Assembly (NCBI GenBank): GCA_007127615.1
Contig: SKZB01000056.1
Span: 1-21,548 of the forward strand
Length of the DNA stretch: 21,548 nucleotides
From: Phycisphaerales bacterium
GTDB lineage: Bacteria; Planctomycetota; Phycisphaerae; Phycisphaerales; SM1A02
Reading direction: 5' to 3'
Positions 10,710-18,393 of this stretch are shown here, in pieces (the first letter of the stretch is position 1; each line of letters opens with the position of its first letter). The translations under genes were made by a program, and so were the position numbers. Under the pieces are notes generated by a model, which saw only the letters and a list, made by a program, of their open reading frames with translations, was not told the DNA's origin and did not search any database.

Positions 10710-11483
10710 GTGACCGACTCCAACGCTCGATTCATCGATCGACACTACTTTCTCCTCCGCCGCATCCATTCCTTCACCGGCATCTTCCCGATCGGCGTGT
10801 TTCTCTTCCCCCACCTGACGACGAACTCCTCGATCATCTGGGGTGAGATGCTGACCGACCAGGGCGGCGTCAAGACCTTTCAGCACGAAGTGGACTTCAT
10901 CCACAATCTCCCCGCGCTGATACTCATCGAGTGGGGCGTGCTGTTCATCCCCATCATGATTCACGCCGGGCTCGGGATCTGGTTCGGGATGACCGGCAAA
11001 TCCAATGTCAACCGCTACGCCTACCAGGACAACTGGCGGTACTCCATCCAGCGCTGGAGCGGGTACCTCGGTGTGCTTTTCATCTTCATGCACATTACGT
11101 CCCTGCGTTTCGGTTGGGAATACGGCGGGTTGATGATTCCCTTTGACCCCGATGCCGCATCGTCCTCGACCGCCGCGCACTTTCAGGAAAGCCCGCTCGG
11201 CCTGCTTGTGCCGCTCTTCTATCTGATCGCCGTACTTGCGCTGGTCTTCCATTTCGCCAACGGTTTATGGACCGCGGCGATCACGTGGGGATTGACGATC
11301 TCCGCCGCGGCGCAACGTCGATGGGGGTACGTGTGCGCGGTGATCGGCGTCGGGCTGGGCGCGGCGGCGATCACCGCCATTGCCGGCTTTACCTTCCTTG
11401 ATGTTGAGGAAGCCCGCGCGATCGAGAGCGGTATGGACCGGGATCGGGCGGCGCTGATGATGCCGGCCGAAGAACCCTTCTGA
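10710..11483 (+). CDS. sdhC: Succinate dehydrogenase cytochrome b558 subunit SdhC
   Basis: This is a 257-residue membrane anchor of respiratory complex II, of the single large b558 type seen in Bacillus and planctomycetes, so no separate SdhD is needed. The family's opening FLLRRIHSFTGIFPIGVFLFPH (14-35) is clear, followed by five predicted membrane helices (about 21-37, 70-92, 117-135, 164-186 and 207-230). Conserved-looking histidines at about 20, 65, 85, 128 and 181 include candidates for the two haem ligand pairs. It passes electrons from succinate oxidation to quinone. Start is GTG at 10710 with a weak GAGAA upstream. sdhA follows after 36 bp. The C-terminal 30 residues are acidic and Met/Glu-rich. 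Confidence 0.93.
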   Translation: MTDSNARFIDRHYFLLRRIHSFTGIFPIGVFLFPHLTTNSSIIWGEMLTDQGGVKTFQHEVDFIHNLPALILIEWGVLFIPIMIHAGLGIWFGMTGKSNVNRYAYQDNWRYSIQRWSGYLGVLFIFMHITSLRFGWEYGGLMIPFDPDAASSSTAAHFQESPLGLLVPLFYLIAVLALVFHFANGLWTAAITWGLTISAAAQRRWGYVCAVIGVGLGAAAITAIAGFTFLDVEEARAIESGMDRDRAALMMPAEEPF

Positions 11484-11519
11484 ACGAATCCGTCATCCCT
11501 GTAAAACGAAGGTCATGGT

Positions 11520-13481
11520 ATGAAAACTGAACGACGTGTCATCGTGGTCGGCGGCGGACTGGCGGGGCTGGCGGCTTCGGTTCGCATCGCCGAAAGCGGC
11601 GTTCCGGTCGATCTCTTTTCCCTCGTGCCGGTGAAACGCTCCCACAGCGTCTGCGCGCAGGGCGGCATCAACGCGTGTAACGAAGTGGCCCGCCAGCAGG
11701 GCTACAGCGAGTACCAGCACTTTGATGAGACGCTTTACGGCGGCGACTTCCTCGCCCACCAGCCGCCGGTCTACGAAATGGCCCACTGGGCGCCGAAGGT
11801 CATCGACCTGCTCGACCGGATGGGCGTGCCGTTCAACCGCACGTTTGAAGGCCGGCGCGATCTGCGCCTCTTCGGCGGCTCGCTCTTCAAGCGCACGCAC
11901 TTCGCCGGCGCCACCACGGGTCAGCAGCTTCTCTACGCGCTGGATGAGCAGACCCGTCGCTGGGAGTCGGAGGGTCGCGTCAACAAATATGAGTTCTGGG
12001 ATTTCCTCTGGCCGGTCGTGGATGACGACGGTGTCTGCCGCGGCATCGTCGCCCAGGACATGCGCACGATGCAGATCCGCGCGTTCCGCGCCGATGCGGT
12101 CGTGATGGCCACCGGCGGCTGCGGACTGCTCTTCGGCAAGAGTACGAATTCCGTGATCTGCAACGGCGGCGCGGCGGCGCGCTGTTATCAGGCCGGCGCG
12201 TGGTACGCCAACGGCGAGTTCATCCAGGTCCACCCCACCGCCATTCCCGGCGCGGACAAGCTGCGTCTGATGTCGGAGTCCGCACGCGGCGAGGGCGGCC
12301 GCGTCTGGGTGCCCCGAAAGGCCGGCGACACGCGCGATCCGCGCCAGATCCCCGAAGCGGAACGCGACTACTTCCTCGAAGAGCGGTACCCGAGCTACGG
12401 CAACCTGGTGCCGCGCGACATCGCCACCCGCGAAATCTTCGATGTTTGCGTCAACCAGCGGCTCGGAGTCGGCGGCGGGAACATGGTCTATCTCGACCTG
12501 ACCCACATGGACCGTGAGTACCTCGAAACCAAGCTCGGCGGGATCATCGAAATCTACCGCAAGTTCGTCGGCGATGATCCGTGCGAAGTACCGATGAAAA
12601 TCTTCCCCGGCATGCACTACTCCATGGGCGGCCTGTGGACCACCTACACGCCCGGACCGGATCTCGAACGCGTCCGGAAGGGCGAGATTGAGTTCGGCAG
12701 GAAGGGCACGTGGAATCCCGACGAACGCCCCCAGGTCGGCCTGGAGTTCGGTGCGCCGAACTCGATGATGACGAACATCAGGGGGCTCTACGCCTTCGGC
12801 GAGGTGAACTACCAGTACCACGGCGGCACGCGCCTCGGCGCGAACGCCCTGCTCTCCTGCATCTTCGACGGGCTCTTCTGTGGTGCGGGGGTGGCGAGTT
12901 ACGTTCGCGATGAAGTCACCGGCGGTGCGGACTCCATTCAACAATCCGTTTACGACGCCGTCGTCAGGCAGGAAGAGGAGAAGACCCACGCCATCATCAA
13001 GGGTAACGGCGAGGAGAATCCCTACACCATCGGCACCGAACTCGGCGTGGAGATGACGGAATCTTCGACCGTGGTCAAGACCGAAGAACGCATGAACCGG
13101 GCGATGGAAAAACTCGCCGAACTCAGGCAGCGCACCGGAAAAATGCGCCTCTCCGACACCGGCATGTGGACGAATCAGAACCTCTCCTACGCCCGGGCGC
13201 TGCGCGACATGATCAAGCTCGCGGAAGTGATCGTGAAGGGCGGCATCGAGCGGAAGGAGTCACGCGGCTCTCACTACCGCACCGACTACCCCGACCGCGT
13301 CGATGAGAAGTTTCTCAAGACGACCGTCGTGGAATATCAGAAGGGCGATGGCAGTCATCAACTCTGGTACGAGGAGGTCGAATCCTCGCTGGTCAAGCCG
13401 CGGGCGCGAACGTACGGCAAAGTCGAATCGGCCGCAGGAAAGAAAGCCGAGCCGGAAAAAACGGCCGGCGCCGCGAACTGA
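11520..13481 (+). CDS. sdhA: Succinate dehydrogenase flavoprotein subunit SdhA
   Basis: This 653-residue catalytic subunit oxidises succinate to fumarate on the cytoplasmic side of complex II. The FAD dinucleotide motif VVGGGLAGLAAS is at residues 9-20. The FAD-attachment segment HSVCAQGGINAC is at 42-53, with His42 the candidate for covalent FAD linkage. The substrate-site sequence QVHPTAIPG (about 236-244) and the arginine/glycine-rich SARGEGGRVW (about 256-265) are intact, as are HYSMGGLW (about 365) and the C-terminal helical and capping regions. The extension after residue 610 is polar, rich in Lys/Glu/Ala, and likely variable. It is the Bacillus-type long form, matching the SdhC type. 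No sdhB follows: the next gene downstream encodes a lipoprotein. Confidence 0.96.
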   Translation: MKTERRVIVVGGGLAGLAASVRIAESGVPVDLFSLVPVKRSHSVCAQGGINACNEVARQQGYSEYQHFDETLYGGDFLAHQPPVYEMAHWAPKVIDLLDRMGVPFNRTFEGRRDLRLFGGSLFKRTHFAGATTGQQLLYALDEQTRRWESEGRVNKYEFWDFLWPVVDDDGVCRGIVAQDMRTMQIRAFRADAVVMATGGCGLLFGKSTNSVICNGGAAARCYQAGAWYANGEFIQVHPTAIPGADKLRLMSESARGEGGRVWVPRKAGDTRDPRQIPEAERDYFLEERYPSYGNLVPRDIATREIFDVCVNQRLGVGGGNMVYLDLTHMDREYLETKLGGIIEIYRKFVGDDPCEVPMKIFPGMHYSMGGLWTTYTPGPDLERVRKGEIEFGRKGTWNPDERPQVGLEFGAPNSMMTNIRGLYAFGEVNYQYHGGTRLGANALLSCIFDGLFCGAGVASYVRDEVTGGADSIQQSVYDAVVRQEEEKTHAIIKGNGEENPYTIGTELGVEMTESSTVVKTEERMNRAMEKLAELRQRTGKMRLSDTGMWTNQNLSYARALRDMIKLAEVIVKGGIERKESRGSHYRTDYPDRVDEKFLKTTVVEYQKGDGSHQLWYEEVESSLVKPRARTYGKVESAAGKKAEPEKTAGAAN

Positions 13482-13499
13482 TGGACAGGCCGGTCACGC

Positions 13500-13516
13500 C
13501 CGGCTTCGGGAGCCGG
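13500..13516 (+). other. Small GC hairpin between sdhA and the META lipoprotein
   Basis: CCGGCT and AGCCGG form a 6-bp stem with a TCGGG loop in the 52-bp gap after sdhA. The block GGCTTCGGGA occurs twice in a row here. There is no T-tract, so an attenuator-like role is possible but unproven. Confidence 0.3.
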
Positions 13517-13533
13517 CTTCGGGAGATTGCCGC

Positions 13534-14079
13534 ATGAATCATCGCTTGTCCCGCCTCTCGGATCGCCTCTCGAATCGCCTCGTGGACCGAGCCGCGATCT
13601 CGACCGTTGCGCTCACGCTGCTGCTCATGGTCATCGGCGTGATACCCGGCTGCGTTGCTGCGGAGCGCCCCGAGACCGGCACCCTGGCGCCGAGTCCGGT
13701 TGTGAATCCGCAACTCATCGGTCCATGGTCGCTGCGTGACATGCGCGGCGAAGCCGTGATCGAACGGATCGGTGGCTCCGATGTCGGCGAGATGCCTTCG
13801 CTGACGATTGCCGAAGATGGCTCGCTGTCCGGCGCCGGCGGGGTGAACCGCTGGAACGCCTCGCTGAACCTCTCCCACAATCTGGAGAACGCGTTCCGCG
13901 TCAATGCCATTGCCGCCACCCGCCGGGCCGGGCCGCCGCGACTCATGGCCGTCGAGCGGGATTTCTTCGAAGCGCTGAACGAGGCGTCGCATTTTGATGA
14001 AGATCGCCTTGGCGAAGGGCGACTCATTCTCATGAATGAGGATCACGAACCGATCCTCGGGTTCACCCGGACGGAGTAA
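13534..14079 (+). CDS. META-domain (HslJ-like) lipoprotein
   Basis: This 181-residue exported protein has a basic N-terminus, a hydrophobic segment (about 21-38) and a lipobox ending VIPGC with Cys40. A META-like domain follows: GPWSLRDMRGE (63-73), PSLTIAEDGSLSGAGGVNRWNASL (88-111) and IAATRRAGPPRLMAVERDFFEAL (126-148). META domains occur in HslJ and similar envelope proteins linked to stress or drug tolerance; the molecular role is not established. The usual cysteines of GCN and of the TrMAC segment are replaced (GVN, TRRAGPP), so it is a divergent member. The N-terminal region contains three 12-bp repeats. It lies 52 bp after sdhA on the same strand, with converging hemW 23 bp beyond its stop. 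A link with complex II is not implied. Confidence 0.78.
   Translation: MNHRLSRLSDRLSNRLVDRAAISTVALTLLLMVIGVIPGCVAAERPETGTLAPSPVVNPQLIGPWSLRDMRGEAVIERIGGSDVGEMPSLTIAEDGSLSGAGGVNRWNASLNLSHNLENAFRVNAIAATRRAGPPRLMAVERDFFEALNEASHFDEDRLGEGRLILMNEDHEPILGFTRTE
13552..13587 (+). repeat. Three-copy 12-bp tandem repeat inside a lipoprotein N-terminus
   Basis: Units CGCCTCTCGGAT, CGCCTCTCGAAT and CGCCTCGTGGAC lie head to tail. They are in frame and encode Arg-Leu-Ser/Val-x repeats (RLSD, RLSN, RLVD) in the basic N-terminal segment of the META lipoprotein. Confidence 0.7.
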
Positions 14080-14102
14080 CGAGCCTCGCCCGTCTCGCCG
14101 GA

Positions 14103-15380
14103 TCAGATCAATTCCACGAGCACGCTGTCCGCGATCAACAATCCCCGATCGGAAAGGCGGAGCGATCCGTCCCGCCACTCGAGACTTCCCCGCTCGATTA
14201 GCCGGTCGATGGCGGCGCGACGGGATGAGGCCACGTTCGGCGCTTCGGTCAGGATTCGCTCGAGTCGGTCGCCCGGAATGCCCTCTCGAAGCCGCAACCC
14301 CATCATCAGCGCTTCACCCGACCTCGCCGCGGGATCGACGTATTCAACCTCCTGAACCCGCGGCAGTGGTCCGTGATCCAGATACTCCGTCAGCCGCGGC
14401 ACGTTCTTCCAGCGCAGGCCGTTCAGGTGTCCCGAGGCGCTCGGGCCGAACGGCCACCAGTCGTCGTTTTTCCAGTAGAGCAGATTGTGCCGGCAGCGAC
14501 GACCGGGTCGGGCCCACGCGCTGATCTCATAGTGTTCGTATCCGGCCTCACCGAGACGCGCGATCGTGTGCTCGTACATGTCCGCTTCGACGGAGTCATC
14601 GATCGGCGTCACACGACCCATCGTCATGCGCCGCGTCAGCGCGGTGTTGGGTTCATACGTCAGGCCGTAACAACTCAGGTGGGTCGGTTTGAGCGCGAGC
14701 GCCGATTCGAGATCGTCCCGCCACGCTTCGAGCGACTGACCCGGCACGCCGAAGATCAGATCGAGATTCAGGTCATGAATGCCCGCGTGGCGGAAGCGAT
14801 CCATGGATCGGGCGACGTTGGCCGGCTCATGCTGACGTTCGAGCGTTTTGAGATGCGCGGGGTCGAATGACTGCGCGCCGATGCTCACGCGATTCACGCC
14901 GCCGGCCGCCAGAACCCCGGCCAGTTCCGCCGTCACCGTCTCGGGGTTCGCTTCCGCCGTGAACTCGAGGTCCGGCGCAAGCGGCAGCGAATCGGCCAGC
15001 GTCTTCAGCAGATTTCGCCAGAGATCCGCCGCCAGCAGGGTCGGTGTGCCGCCACCGACGAAGATCGACCGCACCGGCTGCGCGAACCACTCCCGGGCTG
15101 CCCCGATCTCCTGTTCCAAACGCTCGGCGAAGACCCGCTGCCGGTCTTTCGTGTCCACGATGCTGTAAAAGTCGCAGTAGTGGCACTTATGGAAGCAGAA
15201 CGGGATGTGCAGGTAGATTCCGAATTGACGTGAGGGCGTGAGCTCGACGGCCCGGCCGCGCTTCAGATTGTGAAAAACCTCACGAATTGACTTTTGTCTA
15301 TTCTTTTCTTGGTTCGCCCCGTCCGCATTGGTAAGCTGGGTAAGCGACGCAAGGGAGTTCTCAGGCATTTCGACCGTCAC
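14103..15380 (-). CDS. hemW: HemW-like radical SAM protein (coproporphyrinogen oxidase-like family)
   Basis: The 425-residue protein has the HemW family signatures. The radical SAM cluster motif CFHKCHYC (Cys62, 66 and 69) follows GIYLHIPF, and the glycine-rich IFVGGGTPTLL, GVNRVSIGAQSFD and LNLDLIFGVPGQ (SAM binding and barrel core) are present. Near the C-terminal third, HNLLYWKNDDWWPFG contains the HNxxYW element that separates HemW from HemN. HemW is described as a haem chaperone; it is often annotated as oxygen-independent coproporphyrinogen oxidase. It is predicted cytoplasmic. The first 53 residues are an unusual extension; the family normally starts shortly before GIYLHIPFC. The start is GTG at 15380 or ATG at 15368 (AGGGA lies upstream). 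It converges with the META lipoprotein gene. Confidence 0.92.
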   Translation of the reverse strand: MTVEMPENSLASLTQLTNADGANQEKNRQKSIREVFHNLKRGRAVELTPSRQFGIYLHIPFCFHKCHYCDFYSIVDTKDRQRVFAERLEQEIGAAREWFAQPVRSIFVGGGTPTLLAADLWRNLLKTLADSLPLAPDLEFTAEANPETVTAELAGVLAAGGVNRVSIGAQSFDPAHLKTLERQHEPANVARSMDRFRHAGIHDLNLDLIFGVPGQSLEAWRDDLESALALKPTHLSCYGLTYEPNTALTRRMTMGRVTPIDDSVEADMYEHTIARLGEAGYEHYEISAWARPGRRCRHNLLYWKNDDWWPFGPSASGHLNGLRWKNVPRLTEYLDHGPLPRVQEVEYVDPAARSGEALMMGLRLREGIPGDRLERILTEAPNVASSRRAAIDRLIERGSLEWRDGSLRLSDRGLLIADSVLVELI

Positions 15381-15695
15381 TTCCCTTCATGCTCGGCTTC
15401 TTGCTCGGCTAGTTGCACGGCTTGTTGCTCGGCTAATTGCTCGGCTCGTCGCCGGATGTTCCGTACCGAATGGATCATTCATCGTAGCACGTGTGCCGAT
15501 GCGAGCCGGATTCGACGGGCGGCAACGCAGTCCGGATCGACACGCCTGGATTTCGGTTGATCGGAACGAATCGATCGGCCGGTGAGGGGAAAGCCGAGTC
15601 CAGGACGACGGGCAACCGCTGCCGCGGGCTTGAAACGGGTTGTGGGAGTTCATTGTGGGTTTGCCTCGCACAGATCAGGAAACGGAGAACACGTC
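15381..15695. other. Non-coding gap between hemW and the FHA gene
   Basis: This divergent 315-bp gap would hold the promoters of hemW (minus) and the FHA gene (plus). It contains a five-copy 12-bp tandem repeat just upstream of the hemW start. I see no clear -35/-10 pair. For the FHA gene a GGAG Shine-Dalgarno is at 15683-15686. Small frames crossing it lack good starts and look accidental. Confidence 0.6.
15391..15450 (+). repeat. Five-copy 12-bp tandem repeat upstream of hemW
   Basis: Units GCTCGGCTTCTT, GCTCGGCTAGTT, GCACGGCTTGTT, GCTCGGCTAATT and GCTCGGCTCGTC lie head to tail. The consensus is GCTCGGCTNNTT. It lies 11 bp from the hemW start and could affect its expression. Confidence 0.85.
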
Positions 15696-16118
15696 ATGGA
15701 TGCCTGGCTCATCATGAGAACCGAGCGGGGACGGGAAAGACCCTTTCAACTCACCGAAGGACGAGCGACGATCGGACGCAGCACCCGCTGCGATATCCGC
15801 ATCTCGCTGCCCAACGTCGCTGATCGCCAGTGCGAGATCCACTTCGACGGAAAAGCGCTTCGACTGCGCGACCTGACGAACACCAGGGCCGCTCTCGTCA
15901 ACGGCCAATCCGTGGCCGAGGCGAATCTCAAGTCCGATGACCACGTGCAGATCGGACCGGTCGAGTTCGTGGTGCGGTGCTCCGCGGAATCTCGGGCCCA
16001 CGAAGCGGTCTCACCGCCTGCCGATTCGAACGGCTCCCATCCCATCAAATCGGTCGCCAGCGCCGTCGATCAGCGTCTGCCGGACGCCCTGCCGCCTCCG
16101 CGATCCGCGGCGGGGTGA
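15696..16118 (+). CDS. FHA-domain protein
   Basis: This 140-residue protein consists of an FHA domain (about residues 5-95) and a Pro/Ser-rich, probably disordered tail. FHA domains bind phosphothreonine peptides, so an interaction with the convergent Ser/Thr kinase gene next door is a natural guess. The domain is visible from ATIGRSTRCDIRI (24-36), DGKALRLRDL (51-60), LVNGQSV (68-74) and DDHVQIGPVEFVV (81-93). The usual SRxH phosphate-binding box is replaced by DRQC (43-46), and the DxxSxNG element reads DLTNTRAALVNG. Phosphothreonine binding is therefore not assured. The start at 15696 has GGAG at 15683-15686, nine bases upstream. It ends 70 bp before the stop of the converging kinase gene. 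Confidence 0.87.
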   Translation: MDAWLIMRTERGRERPFQLTEGRATIGRSTRCDIRISLPNVADRQCEIHFDGKALRLRDLTNTRAALVNGQSVAEANLKSDDHVQIGPVEFVVRCSAESRAHEAVSPPADSNGSHPIKSVASAVDQRLPDALPPPRSAAG

Positions 16119-16188
16119 AGGGGTGAACAGGGGCCGGAAGAATGGTCGGAGCCGGACCGCGTGAGGGGAAGACGTTCGGCCCTCCCCG

Positions 16189-18393
16189 CTACTCACGGCG
16201 CCACTGCGACATGGTGACCTCCGCTTCTTCGTACCGTTCGGAATCGTCGAGCCATTCGGGGGCCGTCAGACGTTTCACCGCTTCCTTGTACATCATGGTG
16301 TAGGTAAACGATTCGCTCGTCTCCGGCCATCGGGACATCAATTCATCCAACTGTCGCAGCAACGCTTCCATCTCAGCTCGATGGCCGGGCTCACCGAGCG
16401 CCCTTTCGGAGTCGCCCTCCGTCAGGCGGCCCGATGCGATCGCGAAGCGAACAAGGTCAACCGAGAGCAAGACCGGGTCTGACGGATGAAGCATGCGGCG
16501 GAGTCTCGGCTCAGCCAACTCGAGCATGGACTCGGCTTCATCAAACTGACCGCGCGCGGTGTTATAGAAGGCGATTGCCTTCATCCACAGAAGCACCTCA
16601 ATCGTCTCCATACGATCTTCGTCAATGGCCTTCTGAACGAAGCGCCTCATGACGAACTCCCGGAAGGCGGAGGGGTCAAACGCCTCCTTCTCGAAATCAA
16701 GATGAACGCCGGTTCGCTCGAACAGGAGTTCCATCGACCAGACGACGGGCATCACGTCGGCAGCCGATGTGCTCGCGCCCGCGATCCGGATCAATCGGTC
16801 ACGCAAATCGATGAGTGAGTCCACCGCACGATTCGTTCGCGCCCTTTGGAGCTCCGCGCGCGTTTCCATGAGTTCCGCCTGCTGCGCATTCAACATCGCC
16901 TCCTGGGAGGCAATCTCGGCGCGCTGCGCGGACTGGACGGCTCGCTGCGAGGAATTGACGGCGATGACCCCGGCCACCGCGCCGCCGATCACGGTGAGCA
17001 CGATCACCGAGGTCATGACCGCCTGAACCGGCTTCCTCCGAATCCAGAGCCCGAGTCGCCGTCGAACGCCCGGCCGCATCCACGGAATCGGTTCGCGCTG
17101 CAGCCAGCGTTCCAGGTCTTCCGCCAACGCGCTGGCGGAGGCGTACCGCTCGTCCGGTTGAATCGCCATCGCACGGCGACAGATCCGGTCGAGGTCCGAG
17201 TCAATGCGGGGGTTGATCTCACGCACGCCCGGCGGCGTCCGCCGTCCCCGCTCCGGATGATGATTCTTCCCGATCTCATCGCGGTTCGAGCCGTTGGGCA
17301 ATTCGCCGGTCAGCATGAAATACAGAATGCCGCCGAGGGCATAGACATCGGAGGGAATCGTGAGCGATCCCTCGTCCATACGAAACTGTTCCGGCGAGAT
17401 GAACGCGATGTTGCCGACCGGGCGATTCGATTCACCCTTCGACTGAAGGTCCGGCATGGACTCACCGGCCCGGATGGCAATGCCGAAATCCGCAACCTTC
17501 GGCGCCCCGTCCGGCGTCATCATGATATTGCCCGGCTTCAGATCGCAGTGAACCAGCCCGGCGTTGTGAGCGGCGGCGATTCCCCGACTGATTCGCCCGA
17601 CCAGCCGCGCCGCGGTCGACGGTTCGATCGGGACCGACTGCTCACGGAGCCAGCGACCGAGGTCTCCGCCCTCGACCAGTTCATAGACAATGAAGTCCTC
17701 ATCATCGGCCGACACGCCGCGATCGAGTACGCGGACGACGTTGGGATGATCGATCCGCCTCGCCTTCGTGGCTTCTTCGATCAACTGCCGCCGCATCCAA
17801 TCCGACCGATCCGCGGACTGGAGAATCTTGATGGCGACGCGCGCGTCGTATGCCTCTTCGGAAAGCTGTCGATCTGTGGCGAGATACACTTCGCCAAACG
17901 CACCGGCGCCCAGAAGTTCCCTGAGTTCATAGCGTAATTCCCCGCCGGGCATTCTCGGGCCGAAGTCTTCGGGAAGCCGGCGCGGCTTGCCCTCCACGCG
18001 GGCGCGCAGACCGGTCGTGGACCACATGGCATTGTTCAGCGCCGCGGCTTCTCGAATCAAGCGCTCCAGTTCGGGATAACTGCGGACCAGCCCATCCACC
18101 GATGACGCATCGAAACGTGATGATCGGGCAAGACTGCGCAGCGTCACGTCAATGGCCGCATCAAGCGGATCACGACGTTCACGAAGATCTTTCACCGCCC
18201 CAAGATAGCGGTCGAGCGTCACCGGATACCCGCGCGCCACCCGACAGCGTCCATCGTGCTCGATCAGTTCAGCAAGCAACTCATCCTGCAGCGGGCCCCG
18301 GTCCGCGAGAAACGATTGAAAGTCGAGCTCGCGCCCCCGGCGGCTGTACTGCTGTTGCAACTCGTCAATCGGCGAATTCACCCGGCCGGCCAT
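16189..18393 (-). CDS. Transmembrane Ser/Thr protein kinase (Pkn family)
   Basis: This 734-residue eukaryotic-type kinase phosphorylates Ser/Thr. An N-terminal helical region of about 150 residues precedes the catalytic domain (about 154-430). Visible elements are the P-loop GAGAFGEV (162-169), Lys189 in VAIKIL, the helix-C glutamate (about 206), HCDLKPGN (282-289), DFG (302-304), SPE (333-335) and DVYALGGILYFMLTGELPNG. HCD replaces HRD, so it is a non-RD kinase. A membrane helix follows (about 459-480, VMTSVIVLTVIGGAVAGVIA), then a long Gln/Ala/Glu-rich coiled coil (483-525) and a helical C-terminal domain of about 210 residues, probably extracytoplasmic. Its start lies inside the 3' end of the sigma factor gene (16-bp overlap), so the two are a translational unit. 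It is a typical planctomycete arrangement, probably connecting an outside signal to the sigma factor. Confidence 0.95.
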   Translation of the reverse strand: MAGRVNSPIDELQQQYSRRGRELDFQSFLADRGPLQDELLAELIEHDGRCRVARGYPVTLDRYLGAVKDLRERRDPLDAAIDVTLRSLARSSRFDASSVDGLVRSYPELERLIREAAALNNAMWSTTGLRARVEGKPRRLPEDFGPRMPGGELRYELRELLGAGAFGEVYLATDRQLSEEAYDARVAIKILQSADRSDWMRRQLIEEATKARRIDHPNVVRVLDRGVSADDEDFIVYELVEGGDLGRWLREQSVPIEPSTAARLVGRISRGIAAAHNAGLVHCDLKPGNIMMTPDGAPKVADFGIAIRAGESMPDLQSKGESNRPVGNIAFISPEQFRMDEGSLTIPSDVYALGGILYFMLTGELPNGSNRDEIGKNHHPERGRRTPPGVREINPRIDSDLDRICRRAMAIQPDERYASASALAEDLERWLQREPIPWMRPGVRRRLGLWIRRKPVQAVMTSVIVLTVIGGAVAGVIAVNSSQRAVQSAQRAEIASQEAMLNAQQAELMETRAELQRARTNRAVDSLIDLRDRLIRIAGASTSAADVMPVVWSMELLFERTGVHLDFEKEAFDPSAFREFVMRRFVQKAIDEDRMETIEVLLWMKAIAFYNTARGQFDEAESMLELAEPRLRRMLHPSDPVLLSVDLVRFAIASGRLTEGDSERALGEPGHRAEMEALLRQLDELMSRWPETSESFTYTMMYKEAVKRLTAPEWLDDSERYEEAEVTMSQWRRE

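Noticed and set aside
11493..12989. Long minus-strand open frame opposite sdhA
   Set aside because: A mirror of sdhA codon bias with no recognisable fold; sdhA itself is intact.
15328..15585. Plus-strand frame crossing the 12-bp repeat with an ARLV repeat and a lipobox-like LVAGC
   Set aside because: It starts at TTG without a ribosome-binding site, and the lipobox look arises from the repeat itself; the rest has no protein-like features.
16119..16188. Possible two-way terminator between the FHA and kinase genes
   Set aside because: Only short, imperfect pairings (GAGGG with CCCTC) and no T-tract on either strand.
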